Of a stretch of 9,311 bases of DNA, positions 1-6,377 are shown piece after piece. The position numbers and the translations under genes were made by a program. The stretch lies in assembly GCA_937893785.1 (NCBI GenBank), contig CALCSP010000787.1, forward strand, positions 1 through 9,311, in the 5' to 3' direction. Origin of the DNA: an uncultured Verrucomicrobiales bacterium. GTDB lineage: Bacteria > Verrucomicrobiota > Verrucomicrobiia > Verrucomicrobiales > DEV007. Each line of letters starts with the position of its first letter. Positions within the stretch are counted from its first letter, which is position 1. The notes under the pieces are model-generated. The model was not told the origin of the DNA and did not search any database. It was given only the letters and a program-made list of their open reading frames with translations.

Positions 1-349
1 ACTCTAAATTCAAAAATCAGCGACATTAATTCTCATTATCCCTTTAACATCAGTGTGTTATGGTTAAGATTTCTGATTTGAGATTAACAAAGGACAGATA
101 ACGGGAATATGGAGCAAAGGGGTGGACTCTTCTGTTTGTCGTCGCGTCTTGCTATGGCCGGCTTTTCAAAATGCCCGCCCCCATAAATTCGAGGTGCCAA
201 TTCCCGATGTTTGTGCCATCTTCAATGCCCTTTTTCCCTTTTTTCCCCATGCCCGAAATATCGGTGGGCCATTTTACAAGAAACTTTATAAATATCCATT
301 TCCTGAGCGGAGATAGAATGTAGCGGTAACGCTGCTTGCAGCCCCAAAA
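1..349. other. Noncoding leader upstream of gspE
   Basis: I see no convincing gene here on either strand. A GTG-initiated 64-codon frame (122-316) has no family resemblance and no properly spaced ribosome site. An AT-rich stretch at 285-295 (TTTATAAATAT) resembles a -10 element, but no good -35 lies 16-18 nt before it. TTTACA at 273-278 is -35-like but has no matching -10. A 21-nt all-pyrimidine tract lies at 228-248. If the operon promoter is inside the window it is probably in this leader, but it cannot be placed from sequence alone. No end of an upstream gene such as gspD is visible. Confidence 0.5.
228..248. repeat. Homopyrimidine tract in the gspE leader
   Basis: This is an uninterrupted 21-nt C/T tract made of alternating C and T runs (C3 T5 C3 T6 C4), about 100 nt upstream of the gspE start. 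It is low-complexity sequence with no recognised function. It could be a structural or protein-binding element in the leader, but nothing in the sequence shows this. Confidence 0.5.
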
Positions 350-2194
350 ATGAAAGAGATTTTTTTAAAGATAGCGGAACGCAATGGTGAGCCTGAAATC
401 GCCGGAATCGAGAAAGCGATTACTGAGGCTGCCATGGGGCAGAGATCTATTATCGAGGAGTTGCTCAACCGGGAGATTTTCAATGAGGAGGAATTCCTTG
501 AGGGGCTTGCTGAAGAGCTTGATATCACTTGGGAAAAAGATCTCAAGACAATCAACAAGCGCAAATTGCGTGAGGTCTGCTCCGCACAGCTTGCCCTTAA
601 GCATCGATTGTTGCCACTTTCATTTGGCGACGGATCGGAGCTGATTGAGGAGGAAGATCCTGATGATGCTAGCAATACTCTTGCGGGCTCGGAGACAAAC
701 GGTAACGAGGATCTGCAGGAGAATGGCGCTCCGGCACCACCTTCTGGTAAAATGCGGCTAAGGATTGCTACCTATGACCCTTTCAATTTCCTGGCTCGCC
801 AGACTGCAAGCCAGATGATTGACTGCCCCATCGAGTGGTCGATGGCATCGCGCACGAGAATTCTTCAAGGAATTCAGGAGCTTTATGGGGTAGGGGCGGA
901 CACGTTTGAGCAAATCCTTGCCGGTCGCGATTTGGACATGGAGTCATTGGATGTTGATCGTGATGAGGCCAATGTTCTCGATGATGATGATGAAGAGGCT
1001 TCCGTAGTAAAGTTTGTCAACCAGATCATCCGCGAGGCTCTTGAACAACGTGCCACGGATATTCATGTAGAGCCGTTACATGATGACCTGCGGATTCGCT
1101 ATAGAATTGATGGCATGTTGCATGATATTGCCGTGCCTGAAAATATCCGTGCGTTACAGAGTTCGGTAATTGCCCGCCTTAAGATCATGTCCAAATTGGA
1201 CATTGCTGAGCGCCGGCTTCCTCAGGACGGACGTATCAACCTATCCCTTGATGACCAACAGATTGACGTCCGGGTTGCAACAATTCCAACAGTTGAAGGT
1301 GAAAGCGTCAGTTTGCGTTTGCTTAACCAAGAGAAGTTCAACCTTGATCGTCTTGGGATGATTGACCATACGCGGGACCGTGTTGAAGAACTTCTGAAGA
1401 TGTCCAACGGGATTGTCTTGATTACCGGTCCGACAGGTTCCGGTAAGTCGACAACCCTTTATACTTTTCTCTCGGAGCTCAATAAGCCGGAAACTCGGAT
1501 CGTGACCATTGAGGACCCTGTTGAGAACAAGCTGGACGGGGTCATGCAGATTGCGGTTAAGCCGGAGATTGACCTGACTTTTGCTAGGGGACTTCGAAGT
1601 ATTTTGCGTGGTGATCCGAATATCGTGATGATTGGTGAGATGCGTGACTTGGAAACTGCGGAGATTGCAGTGCGAGCTTCACTGACCGGCCACTTGGTGT
1701 TCAGTACATTGCATACCAATGACTCAATCGGAGGGATTTCCCGTCTCACTGACATGGGGGTCGAGCCTTTCTTGGTTTCGGCATCTGTCCGTGCGTTTCT
1801 AGCTCAGCGATTGGTTCGTAGGCTTTGTCCTTCCTGCAAGGTTCCAGGTGAATATCCTGCTGATTATCTGGAGAGTATCGGTTTCCCGACAAATCTAGAG
1901 GGTCAACCGAGCGTTGCTGCGGAAGGGGGATGTGAGCGTTGCCGGCAGAGTGGTTATCTTGGACGTCTTGCCATTTACGAAGTGTGTCTGGTGACTCCCG
2001 CTATAGAGGATCTCATTGTGACCGGCGCCTCAACGGCTCAGATTAAGGAGAAGGCCATTGAGGAGGGCTTTATTACCATGCGCGAATATGGCTGGCAGAA
2101 GGTTCTCAGCGGTGATACGACCGTTGAGGAAGTCTTGGCGGCTACGACGGTTGAGTTGAATGTAGGTGGTAAGAAGCACGTGTTATCCACTTAG
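350..2194 (+). CDS. gspE: Type II secretion ATPase GspE
   Basis: Cytoplasmic secretion ATPase of the GspE/PilB/PulE family; its hexamer powers pseudopilus assembly through GspL and GspF. At 614 aa it is longer than the usual roughly 500. Residues 1-190 form the N-terminal helical/alpha-beta region (T2SSE_N/MshEN type), interrupted at about 92-134 by an acidic, then Pro-rich insertion. An acidic linker (DDDDEE, 211-216) precedes the ATPase core. Core motifs are RATDIHVEP (234-242), Walker A GPTGSGKST (360-368), Asp box IEDPVE (387-392), Walker B region with GEMRD (429-433), and the His box with HTND (455-458). Two zinc-binding CxxC pairs follow (C493/C496 and C528/C531). The segment LRGDPN (419-424) departs from the common LRQDPD. 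An in-frame stop at 314-316 and lack of other good starts support ATG 350, although no Shine-Dalgarno site is visible. gspF follows after 39 nt. A type IV pilus PilB is the main alternative, but the downstream genes make it GspE. Confidence 0.97.
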   Translation: MKEIFLKIAERNGEPEIAGIEKAITEAAMGQRSIIEELLNREIFNEEEFLEGLAEELDITWEKDLKTINKRKLREVCSAQLALKHRLLPLSFGDGSELIEEEDPDDASNTLAGSETNGNEDLQENGAPAPPSGKMRLRIATYDPFNFLARQTASQMIDCPIEWSMASRTRILQGIQELYGVGADTFEQILAGRDLDMESLDVDRDEANVLDDDDEEASVVKFVNQIIREALEQRATDIHVEPLHDDLRIRYRIDGMLHDIAVPENIRALQSSVIARLKIMSKLDIAERRLPQDGRINLSLDDQQIDVRVATIPTVEGESVSLRLLNQEKFNLDRLGMIDHTRDRVEELLKMSNGIVLITGPTGSGKSTTLYTFLSELNKPETRIVTIEDPVENKLDGVMQIAVKPEIDLTFARGLRSILRGDPNIVMIGEMRDLETAEIAVRASLTGHLVFSTLHTNDSIGGISRLTDMGVEPFLVSASVRAFLAQRLVRRLCPSCKVPGEYPADYLESIGFPTNLEGQPSVAAEGGCERCRQSGYLGRLAIYEVCLVTPAIEDLIVTGASTAQIKEKAIEEGFITMREYGWQKVLSGDTTVEEVLAATTVELNVGGKKHVLST

Positions 2195-2233
2195 CGGTCA
2201 CAGTTTGATTGAATCCATTAACCACAAGCTGAT

Positions 2234-3508
2234 TTGCCGACATTTCAATACAAGGCCCTGAGGACGGATGGCACCACTGCTGATGGTGAGTTAGAAGCTA
2301 GTGATCGTCACGAGGCTGTCATGCGGTTGGATCGCAGTGGCTTACAGCCCGTTAAACTGGATATCAAGGCCGAGACGAATAGGGCTGGTAAAACGGTCGC
2401 GGCAAAGCCGAAGAAAGAGAGTAAGTCTGAACTACAGGCGACAGAAGAGCCTCTCGGGCCAGTTCGTTTGAAAAAGCCCCAGGTAGTCCTTTTCACGGAA
2501 GAGCTTTCTGAGCTTTTGGGCGCAGGCCTGCAACTTGAGCCTGCATTGCGTGTCATGGAGAGCAGGGAAGAACTTGGTGAGTTGAAAAGTGTTGCTCGAA
2601 TCCTGCGACAGGAAGTGCGTGATGGGCTTTCATTCTCGGCAGCACTGCGCAAAGCTTCATCAAACTTTGGTGATCTTTATTGCAGTCTGGCACATGCCGG
2701 GGAAGTAAGTGGTGCTCTAAGCACGATCCTAAAGCGACAAGCCACTTACCTAAGCACGATCCAGGATCTGCAGAGCCGTGTTAAGATGGCGCTGATCTAC
2801 CCGTCATTTCTGGTTTTTTCCGGGGTTGCTGTTGTGGTGCTTTTTATCACGTTTCTGATTCCCAAGCTGACTTTGTTATTAAAGTCCACACAGGGAGACA
2901 TGCCGCCCATTGGCGAGTTCATGCTTGATATGAGTGAATTCCTCAAAGGTTGGGGAGGAGCGAGCATACTGATTATAATCATTGGCAGTGCCGTTGGTTT
3001 TCGTTCCTACATCAAGGCCGAAAGAAATCGTGAATGGTGGGACAAAACCAAACTGAACCTGCCGCTTTTTGGTAAGGTAATAAGAGCTCGTTTTTTTGTG
3101 CAGTTCCTTGAGACCCTTGCCAACTTGGTAGGAAACGGTCTGACTTTACTTCGAGCTCTCGAGTTGAGTCGTCAGGCAACTCCAAATTTGTTCCTCAAGG
3201 CAAAGGTTGGTGAGATTATTGAATATGTTGGAGAGGGTGGATCCCTCTCTCGCACCATGAAAAGAGTTGGTTTTTTTCCTCCATTGCTCCTGGATATGGT
3301 TGCTGTTGGTGAGCAGACTGGGCAGATTGGAGAGAGTCTGGAAAGGGCTGCCGAGCGTTATGATAAGGAGTTGGGTAAGGATATAGAGAAGATTAGCGCG
3401 TTGATCCAGCCCGTGATCGTAGTGGTCATGGCGATATTGGTTGGCATTATGGCTTACATGATGATCACGGTGATCTTTGATACCATTGCCGGACTCAATA
3501 CCGGCTGA
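2234..3508 (+). CDS. gspF: T2SS inner-membrane platform protein GspF
   Basis: Polytopic inner-membrane protein of the GspF/PilC family, the platform on which GspE acts to extract pseudopilins from the membrane. The 424 aa are of typical length. The N-terminus MPTFQYKAL is characteristic of the family. A charged Lys/Glu/Ala linker (about 46-80) leads to two T2SSF repeats, about 85-210 and 287-410. Each repeat carries the family Gly-Glu motif (GEVSG at 156-160, GEQTGQI at 359-365). Predicted membrane helices are at about 190-212, 243-259 and 391-414. The start is TTG at 2234: an in-frame TAA at 2219-2221 excludes a longer form, and the conserved N-terminus begins exactly here. No Shine-Dalgarno site is visible. 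It lies 39 nt after gspE and 89 nt before gspG, in the canonical order. Confidence 0.96.
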   Translation: MPTFQYKALRTDGTTADGELEASDRHEAVMRLDRSGLQPVKLDIKAETNRAGKTVAAKPKKESKSELQATEEPLGPVRLKKPQVVLFTEELSELLGAGLQLEPALRVMESREELGELKSVARILRQEVRDGLSFSAALRKASSNFGDLYCSLAHAGEVSGALSTILKRQATYLSTIQDLQSRVKMALIYPSFLVFSGVAVVVLFITFLIPKLTLLLKSTQGDMPPIGEFMLDMSEFLKGWGGASILIIIIGSAVGFRSYIKAERNREWWDKTKLNLPLFGKVIRARFFVQFLETLANLVGNGLTLLRALELSRQATPNLFLKAKVGEIIEYVGEGGSLSRTMKRVGFFPPLLLDMVAVGEQTGQIGESLERAAERYDKELGKDIEKISALIQPVIVVVMAILVGIMAYMMITVIFDTIAGLNTG

Positions 3509-3597
3509 GCATGCTCCAGAGGCCTTCTTATTGATGAACGATTATTCCTGACTGTTGTCCAAATTTATATTAACTGAAATCCAGAACCGAAGAAACG
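3509..3597 (+). other. gspF-gspG spacer with possible weak promoter
   Basis: This 89-nt noncoding gap precedes the major pseudopilin gene. It begins next to a perfect 10-nt palindrome, GAGCATGCTC (3507-3516), that overlaps the gspF stop codon. An AT-rich segment contains TATATT (3566-3571), a possible -10. TTATTC (3542-3547) sits 18 nt upstream as a very weak -35. I cannot assign a promoter with confidence, but separate expression of gspG would make sense because the major pseudopilin is needed in excess. Confidence 0.3.
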
Positions 3598-4035
3598 ATG
3601 AAAAATACAACCGCAAACGTTAATTACCGAGCTGCAGGTTTCACCCTAATTGAGATCATGCTGGTGCTTGCTATTATCGCGATGCTGATGGGCGTTGGAA
3701 TATGGAAGCTAGCAGGTGTCACTGACAAGGGCAGGGAGACACGTGTAAAGGGAGATATTCAAGTGATCATGATGGCACTTAGAAAGTATGAGGGTGATGC
3801 AGGTTCTTTTCCCAATACTGCCCAGGGACTTCAGGCACTCGTTGAAGATCCTGGTAATGTGCGGAACTGGTCACCAGCTCTGGATGAACCTCTTTATGAT
3901 CCTTGGAATAATGAATATGGTTATCGTTTTCCAGGTAAATTCAGCAAGACCGGAAAGCCTGATATTTTCTCCAAGGGGCCGGATGGCGAGGAAGGTACTG
4001 AGGATGATATTGGCAACTGGGATAAGAACAAGTAG
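3598..4035 (+). CDS. gspG: Major pseudopilin GspG
   Basis: Main subunit of the periplasmic T2SS pseudopilus. The 145 aa match the family length. A short basic leader ends at G14, and prepilin peptidase should cut between G14 and F15 of GFTLIE, with Glu at +5 of the mature protein. The hydrophobic helix spans about 15-40. The globular part carries the GspG signature FPNTAQGLQAL (71-81) and DPWNNEYGY (101-109). The C-terminal loop GPDGEEGTEDD (127-137) corresponds to the calcium-binding loop known to stabilise GspG. The ATG at 3598 has a weak purine-rich site (GAAGAA) upstream. It lies between two noncoding spacers, unlike the tightly packed minor pseudopilin genes that follow, which suggests its transcript level may be set separately. 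The identity is essentially certain. Confidence 0.97.
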   Translation: MKNTTANVNYRAAGFTLIEIMLVLAIIAMLMGVGIWKLAGVTDKGRETRVKGDIQVIMMALRKYEGDAGSFPNTAQGLQALVEDPGNVRNWSPALDEPLYDPWNNEYGYRFPGKFSKTGKPDIFSKGPDGEEGTEDDIGNWDKNK

Positions 4036-4036
4036 G

Positions 4037-4071
4037 CCCGGCCGGGATATCCCGGAATACCCTTAAAGGGT
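4037..4071 (+). repeat. Inverted-repeat cluster between gspG and gspH
   Basis: The 50-nt gap after gspG holds overlapping perfect palindromes: CCCGGCCGGG (4037-4046) and CCGGGATATCCCGG (4042-4055). The second can fold in RNA as a five-pair GC stem with an AUAU loop. A smaller stem, ACCC with GGGT around TTAAA (4059-4071), follows. No T-run comes after them, so this is not a standard intrinsic terminator. A mRNA-processing or 3'-stabilising element that keeps gspG message above the downstream genes is a reasonable inference. Confidence 0.6.
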
Positions 4072-4085
4072 TTACATGAGAGGCG

Positions 4086-4664
4086 ATGCTCACCAAGCGG
4101 TACCAGCGTTCTAGTGCGGGATTCACGCTCATTGAGGTTGTTATTTCCTTTGTACTCATTGTTCTGATTATTGGTGTTGGTGTGTTGTCTCTGGCAACAG
4201 AGAGCGCCAGAAAGCAGATCACAAAGCCGGCAGGTGAGCTCAAGAAATATGCCCGGCGTGGGCTGCAGATGGCAATCAATCAACGTAGGGCATTTGCTAT
4301 TCAGCTTACCCCGGATTCTTTTGCCTTGCGTGAAGGCTCGATGGATACAGCCGGTGAGGGCGGCATTGATCGCTTTTCCAGCGACAGCTTTGATGAGTCG
4401 ATCGAGGATGAATCGCCATCAGGAATGCTTGGGGCTTATCAGTTGGATGAATTAATGACCCTTGAGGTGCGTCGTTGGGGCGAGAAGTATTTTCGCAAGC
4501 CTGAGGGAGATGCATGGGTCTTTGAACCGAGTGGTATCTGTGAACCAATAGGCATCAAGCTCATTCATGAGAAGGGTTTCATTGAGATGGAATTTAACCC
4601 GCTGACCGCCAAGATTCAGGAGCAGTCTCTGGTGATTGGAGGCAAGGCTGACCGGGATTTTTAG
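4086..4664 (+). CDS. gspH: Minor pseudopilin GspH
   Basis: Minor pseudopilin, thought to link the tip complex (GspI/J/K) to the GspG shaft. At 192 aa it is at the upper end of the family. A basic leader is followed by G12/F13 in GFTLIE, the prepilin peptidase site, with Glu at +5. The hydrophobic helix spans about 13-37. The globular domain has an acidic, Ser-rich insertion-like segment (about 83-112). It ends with the family pattern VFEPSG (145-150), then a strand-rich C-terminus with LTAKI (173-177), as in GspH/FimT proteins. An AGAGG purine motif lies very close to the ATG. It follows the hairpin spacer after gspG and ends 2 nt before gspI. The H assignment rests on the GspH/FimT-like C-terminus and on order; another type IV pilin-like minor subunit is a less likely reading. 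Confidence 0.88.
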   Translation: MLTKRYQRSSAGFTLIEVVISFVLIVLIIGVGVLSLATESARKQITKPAGELKKYARRGLQMAINQRRAFAIQLTPDSFALREGSMDTAGEGGIDRFSSDSFDESIEDESPSGMLGAYQLDELMTLEVRRWGEKYFRKPEGDAWVFEPSGICEPIGIKLIHEKGFIEMEFNPLTAKIQEQSLVIGGKADRDF

Positions 4665-4666
4665 TA

Positions 4667-5089
4667 ATGCAGGTTGAAGTGAAAAAGATTGAGCGTCGCT
4701 CTGGTTTCATTTTGCTGGAATCGATTCTGGCCTTGGCTCTTTTTGCCATTGTTGCGGTTGGTTTTACTGTTGCCATCCAGCAAGTTGCCTTTACCGCAAA
4801 CCGTTCCGGTGAATCCATGCGTATTCAGCGCGTTTTGGAAACACTGCTCACCGAAGCAAGCAAAGTGGTGCGTTTTGAGGAAGTGGAAGAAGGGCTTGGG
4901 CAGGATGAGAAGGGTGTTTATTATTCCAAGCTTATTGAGGAGGTTGAGTTACTCAACATGGATGAGCAGGAACTGCAGAACATGTGGAGGATTGCCATTA
5001 TTGCCGAGTGGGAGGATGCCTCGGGCAGGTCGATGCAGAATGTTGCTGAAATGATTCGTTATGAACCACTCTATCAGAACAACCGGTAA
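4667..5089 (+). CDS. gspI: Minor pseudopilin GspI
   Basis: Minor pseudopilin that nucleates the tip complex with GspJ and GspK in characterised systems. The 140 aa are close to family length. A leader of 13 residues with a Lys/Arg-rich end precedes the cleavage site G13/F14 in GFILLE, with Glu at +5. The following helix (about 14-40) is of the GspI type, with an Ala/Leu-rich stretch (LALALFAIVA, 21-30). The remainder is short and strongly acidic in the middle (71-102), ending with a strand at about 107-116. The start ATG lies 2 nt after the gspH stop with no good ribosome site, which points to translational coupling. The end overlaps the gspJ start by 29 nt. Assignment to I rests on the N-terminus, small size and order. 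Confidence 0.88.
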   Translation: MQVEVKKIERRSGFILLESILALALFAIVAVGFTVAIQQVAFTANRSGESMRIQRVLETLLTEASKVVRFEEVEEGLGQDEKGVYYSKLIEEVELLNMDEQELQNMWRIAIIAEWEDASGRSMQNVAEMIRYEPLYQNNR

Positions 5090-5960
5090 GTTTAAGACTG
5101 CATCCAGCGGCTTTACCCTGCTGGAGGTGATCCTTGGTATCATGATTGCCTCGATTGTCATTTATGGCATTTTTAAGACTGCTGTGGGGTGCCTGGACCT
5201 TTCCAATGCAGTTACCGTGCGTCAGCAAAAGGAAATGCACCTGCATAGCCTTCTTGGTGTCCTACGCCGGAATATCGAGGACATTCCCGGTAATGCCAAG
5301 ATTAGCATGGAGCCTCCCGATGAAACGGGCGGTAAATCCGAGATTGTGTTAGAGGATTATCCGTTGGCCTTTTCATGGGCAGGAGTAGCTGCGGGATCCA
5401 AGCGTGTGTTGATTATTTCAGAAAGGGACGCAAGGGGGGGTAATCAGATAAGGATTCGATATCTGAATGCCGAAGAGGCACAGATTCATGCCGAGGGGGG
5501 AGGGCTTGCCGAGGATGAAGGACTGGGCATTGTTTTGATGGATGGTTTGAAGAATGTCTGGTGGCGGTTTTATAATCAGCGCACAGCGGATGCCAACCAG
5601 CGTGCTGGGGATTCAGACAGTGTGGAGGAGGCTTGGGAGGAGGACTGGGTACGACCGAATGAACGACCATCCTTGGTTGAGATGAATATCGAGTTTTATG
5701 ACGGCTCGGAACCCTTACGGTCCGTGTTCTGGATTCCCGTGGTTGTGAATCCGGAAACCGTAGTAAGGGGTATACAGTCCGGTGGCAGGCGTACTTCTGG
5801 CGGCAGTTCTGCTGGGGGATCGGGAAATGACCGTCGGGTACAGCTTCCTCCGGGTGCCAGCAGACCATCTTCACCAGCTAGGCCTTCGGGGGGCAGCCCC
5901 GGGCGACCTTCTGGAGGGGGGCGAGGTGGTCCGATTCCTGGGGGAGGAGGCCGCCTTTGA
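5061..5960 (+). CDS. gspJ: Minor pseudopilin GspJ with Gly/Arg/Pro-rich tail
   Basis: Minor pseudopilin of the tip complex (partners GspI and GspK). A 17-residue leader ends in SSG, with cleavage expected at G17/F18 in GFTLLE and Glu at +5. The hydrophobic helix spans about 18-42. The body to about residue 235 fits the GspJ family, including a late strand FWIPVVV (223-229). The remaining 63 residues (237-299, bases 5769-5957) are low-complexity: 21 Gly, 9 Pro and 9 Arg against one Asp, with RPS repeated at 268, 274 and 282. This makes the protein (299 aa) clearly longer than the usual roughly 200. The first 29 nt overlap gspI, implying coupled translation; no Shine-Dalgarno is visible. ATG 5061 gives a normal-length leader. 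A 417-nt noncoding gap follows. The tail is probably periplasmic and flexible; its role is unknown. Confidence 0.9.
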   Translation: MNHSIRTTGKFKTASSGFTLLEVILGIMIASIVIYGIFKTAVGCLDLSNAVTVRQQKEMHLHSLLGVLRRNIEDIPGNAKISMEPPDETGGKSEIVLEDYPLAFSWAGVAAGSKRVLIISERDARGGNQIRIRYLNAEEAQIHAEGGGLAEDEGLGIVLMDGLKNVWWRFYNQRTADANQRAGDSDSVEEAWEEDWVRPNERPSLVEMNIEFYDGSEPLRSVFWIPVVVNPETVVRGIQSGGRRTSGGSSAGGSGNDRRVQLPPGASRPSSPARPSGGSPGRPSGGGRGGPIPGGGGRL

Positions 5961-5985
5961 GTAGTTACGGATGCCTTAATAAAAA

Positions 5986-6022
5986 GACAATGGCGCTCAA
6001 TTCTTTGAGGATTGTCAATTTT
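5986..6022 (+). terminator. Weak terminator-like hairpin after gspJ
   Basis: An imperfect stem begins 25 nt after the gspJ stop. GACAAT (5986-5991) pairs with ATTGTC (6011-6016). After an internal loop, CTCAA (5996-6000) pairs with TTGAG (6005-6009), closing a four-base loop. It is followed only by AATTTT, so the T-tract is short. It could be a weak or partial terminator, or merely an RNA fold. Confidence 0.3.
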
Positions 6023-6048
6023 GCCAGAATAGTCTATCCTTCCTGCCC

Positions 6049-6081
6049 CTCAAAAATGGGCGGTTTCTGAGAATATTTTTT
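6049..6081 (+). terminator. Second weak terminator candidate after gspJ
   Basis: CTCA (6049-6052) pairs with TGAG (6068-6071), extended by AAA with TTT across a bulged C. A run of six T (6076-6081) follows a few bases later. The T-run is good but the stem is short and AT-rich, so this is a low-confidence terminator. With the preceding hairpin it may attenuate transcription between gspJ and gspK. Confidence 0.25.
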
Positions 6082-6377
6082 GTTAATATCCATTTTTCAC
6101 GAGGAAATTAATAACAAGAGTGATGCCATATCTTCCTTTAACCTTCCTTTTTTTGAGCTGAATCCTGTTTTATTAACTTAAGCGAATACTCTCAGGCGTA
6201 TCTTCTAGGCATAATCCAGTTTCATCAATAAACGTTAACCCCTTAACATTGAACAGTTACCTACAGCATCCTGTTTCCGGATCTGGAAATATTGCCGTTG
6301 GGCAAGGAATGGTGTTGCAATCAACGCCGTGGAATTCATCATGCCGTGCCGGTATTGCGGCTAATCTACAGGGTGCA

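Larger units (their letters stand above)
5961..6377 (+). other. Large gspJ-gspK intergenic region
   Basis: This 417-nt gap is AT-rich in its first two thirds and becomes more balanced after about 6250. It holds two weak terminator-like hairpins (annotated separately) and an inverted repeat GTTAA/TTAAC around CCCC (6234-6247). A further stem, TTTCC/GGAAA around GGATCT, lies at 6274-6289. Small frames, such as a 26-codon frame from ATG 5990, show no family features. The gspK frame stays open back to a TTG at 6249, but that extension (43 codons) has no leader-like character. I see no convincing promoter, tRNA or other RNA gene. The region may hold a control point for gspK-L-M. Confidence 0.6.

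Noticed and set aside
291..301. AATATCCATTT shared with 6085-6095, possibly a common upstream control element
   Set aside because: An 11-base match is expected by chance several times in a window of this size, and the flanks do not align.
122..316. GTG-initiated 64-codon frame in the gspE leader
   Set aside because: No family resemblance, the purine run touches the start codon rather than lying at normal spacing, and the frame crosses the low-complexity pyrimidine tract.
286..675. 129-codon open frame on the minus strand
   Set aside because: Antisense shadow of the gspE 5' part; a Ser-rich product is typical of such shadows, and no domain is seen.
5413..5874. 153-codon open frame on the minus strand
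   Set aside because: It lies entirely opposite gspJ and mirrors its codon pattern; its product is His/Pro/Arg-rich with no recognisable domain.
5888..5944. G-quadruplex in the gspJ 3' end
   Set aside because: Four G-tracts exist but the spacers are 7, 12 and 18 nt, too long for a canonical quadruplex; the G-richness is explained by the Gly/Arg codons.
5990..6070. 26-codon small frame after gspJ
   Set aside because: It has no ribosome site, lies across both candidate hairpins, and shows no coding signature.
6249..6377. Longer gspK form starting at TTG 6249
   Set aside because: It would add 43 residues ahead of an otherwise normal prepilin-type leader, which the family does not have. ATG 6378 has a better upstream site.
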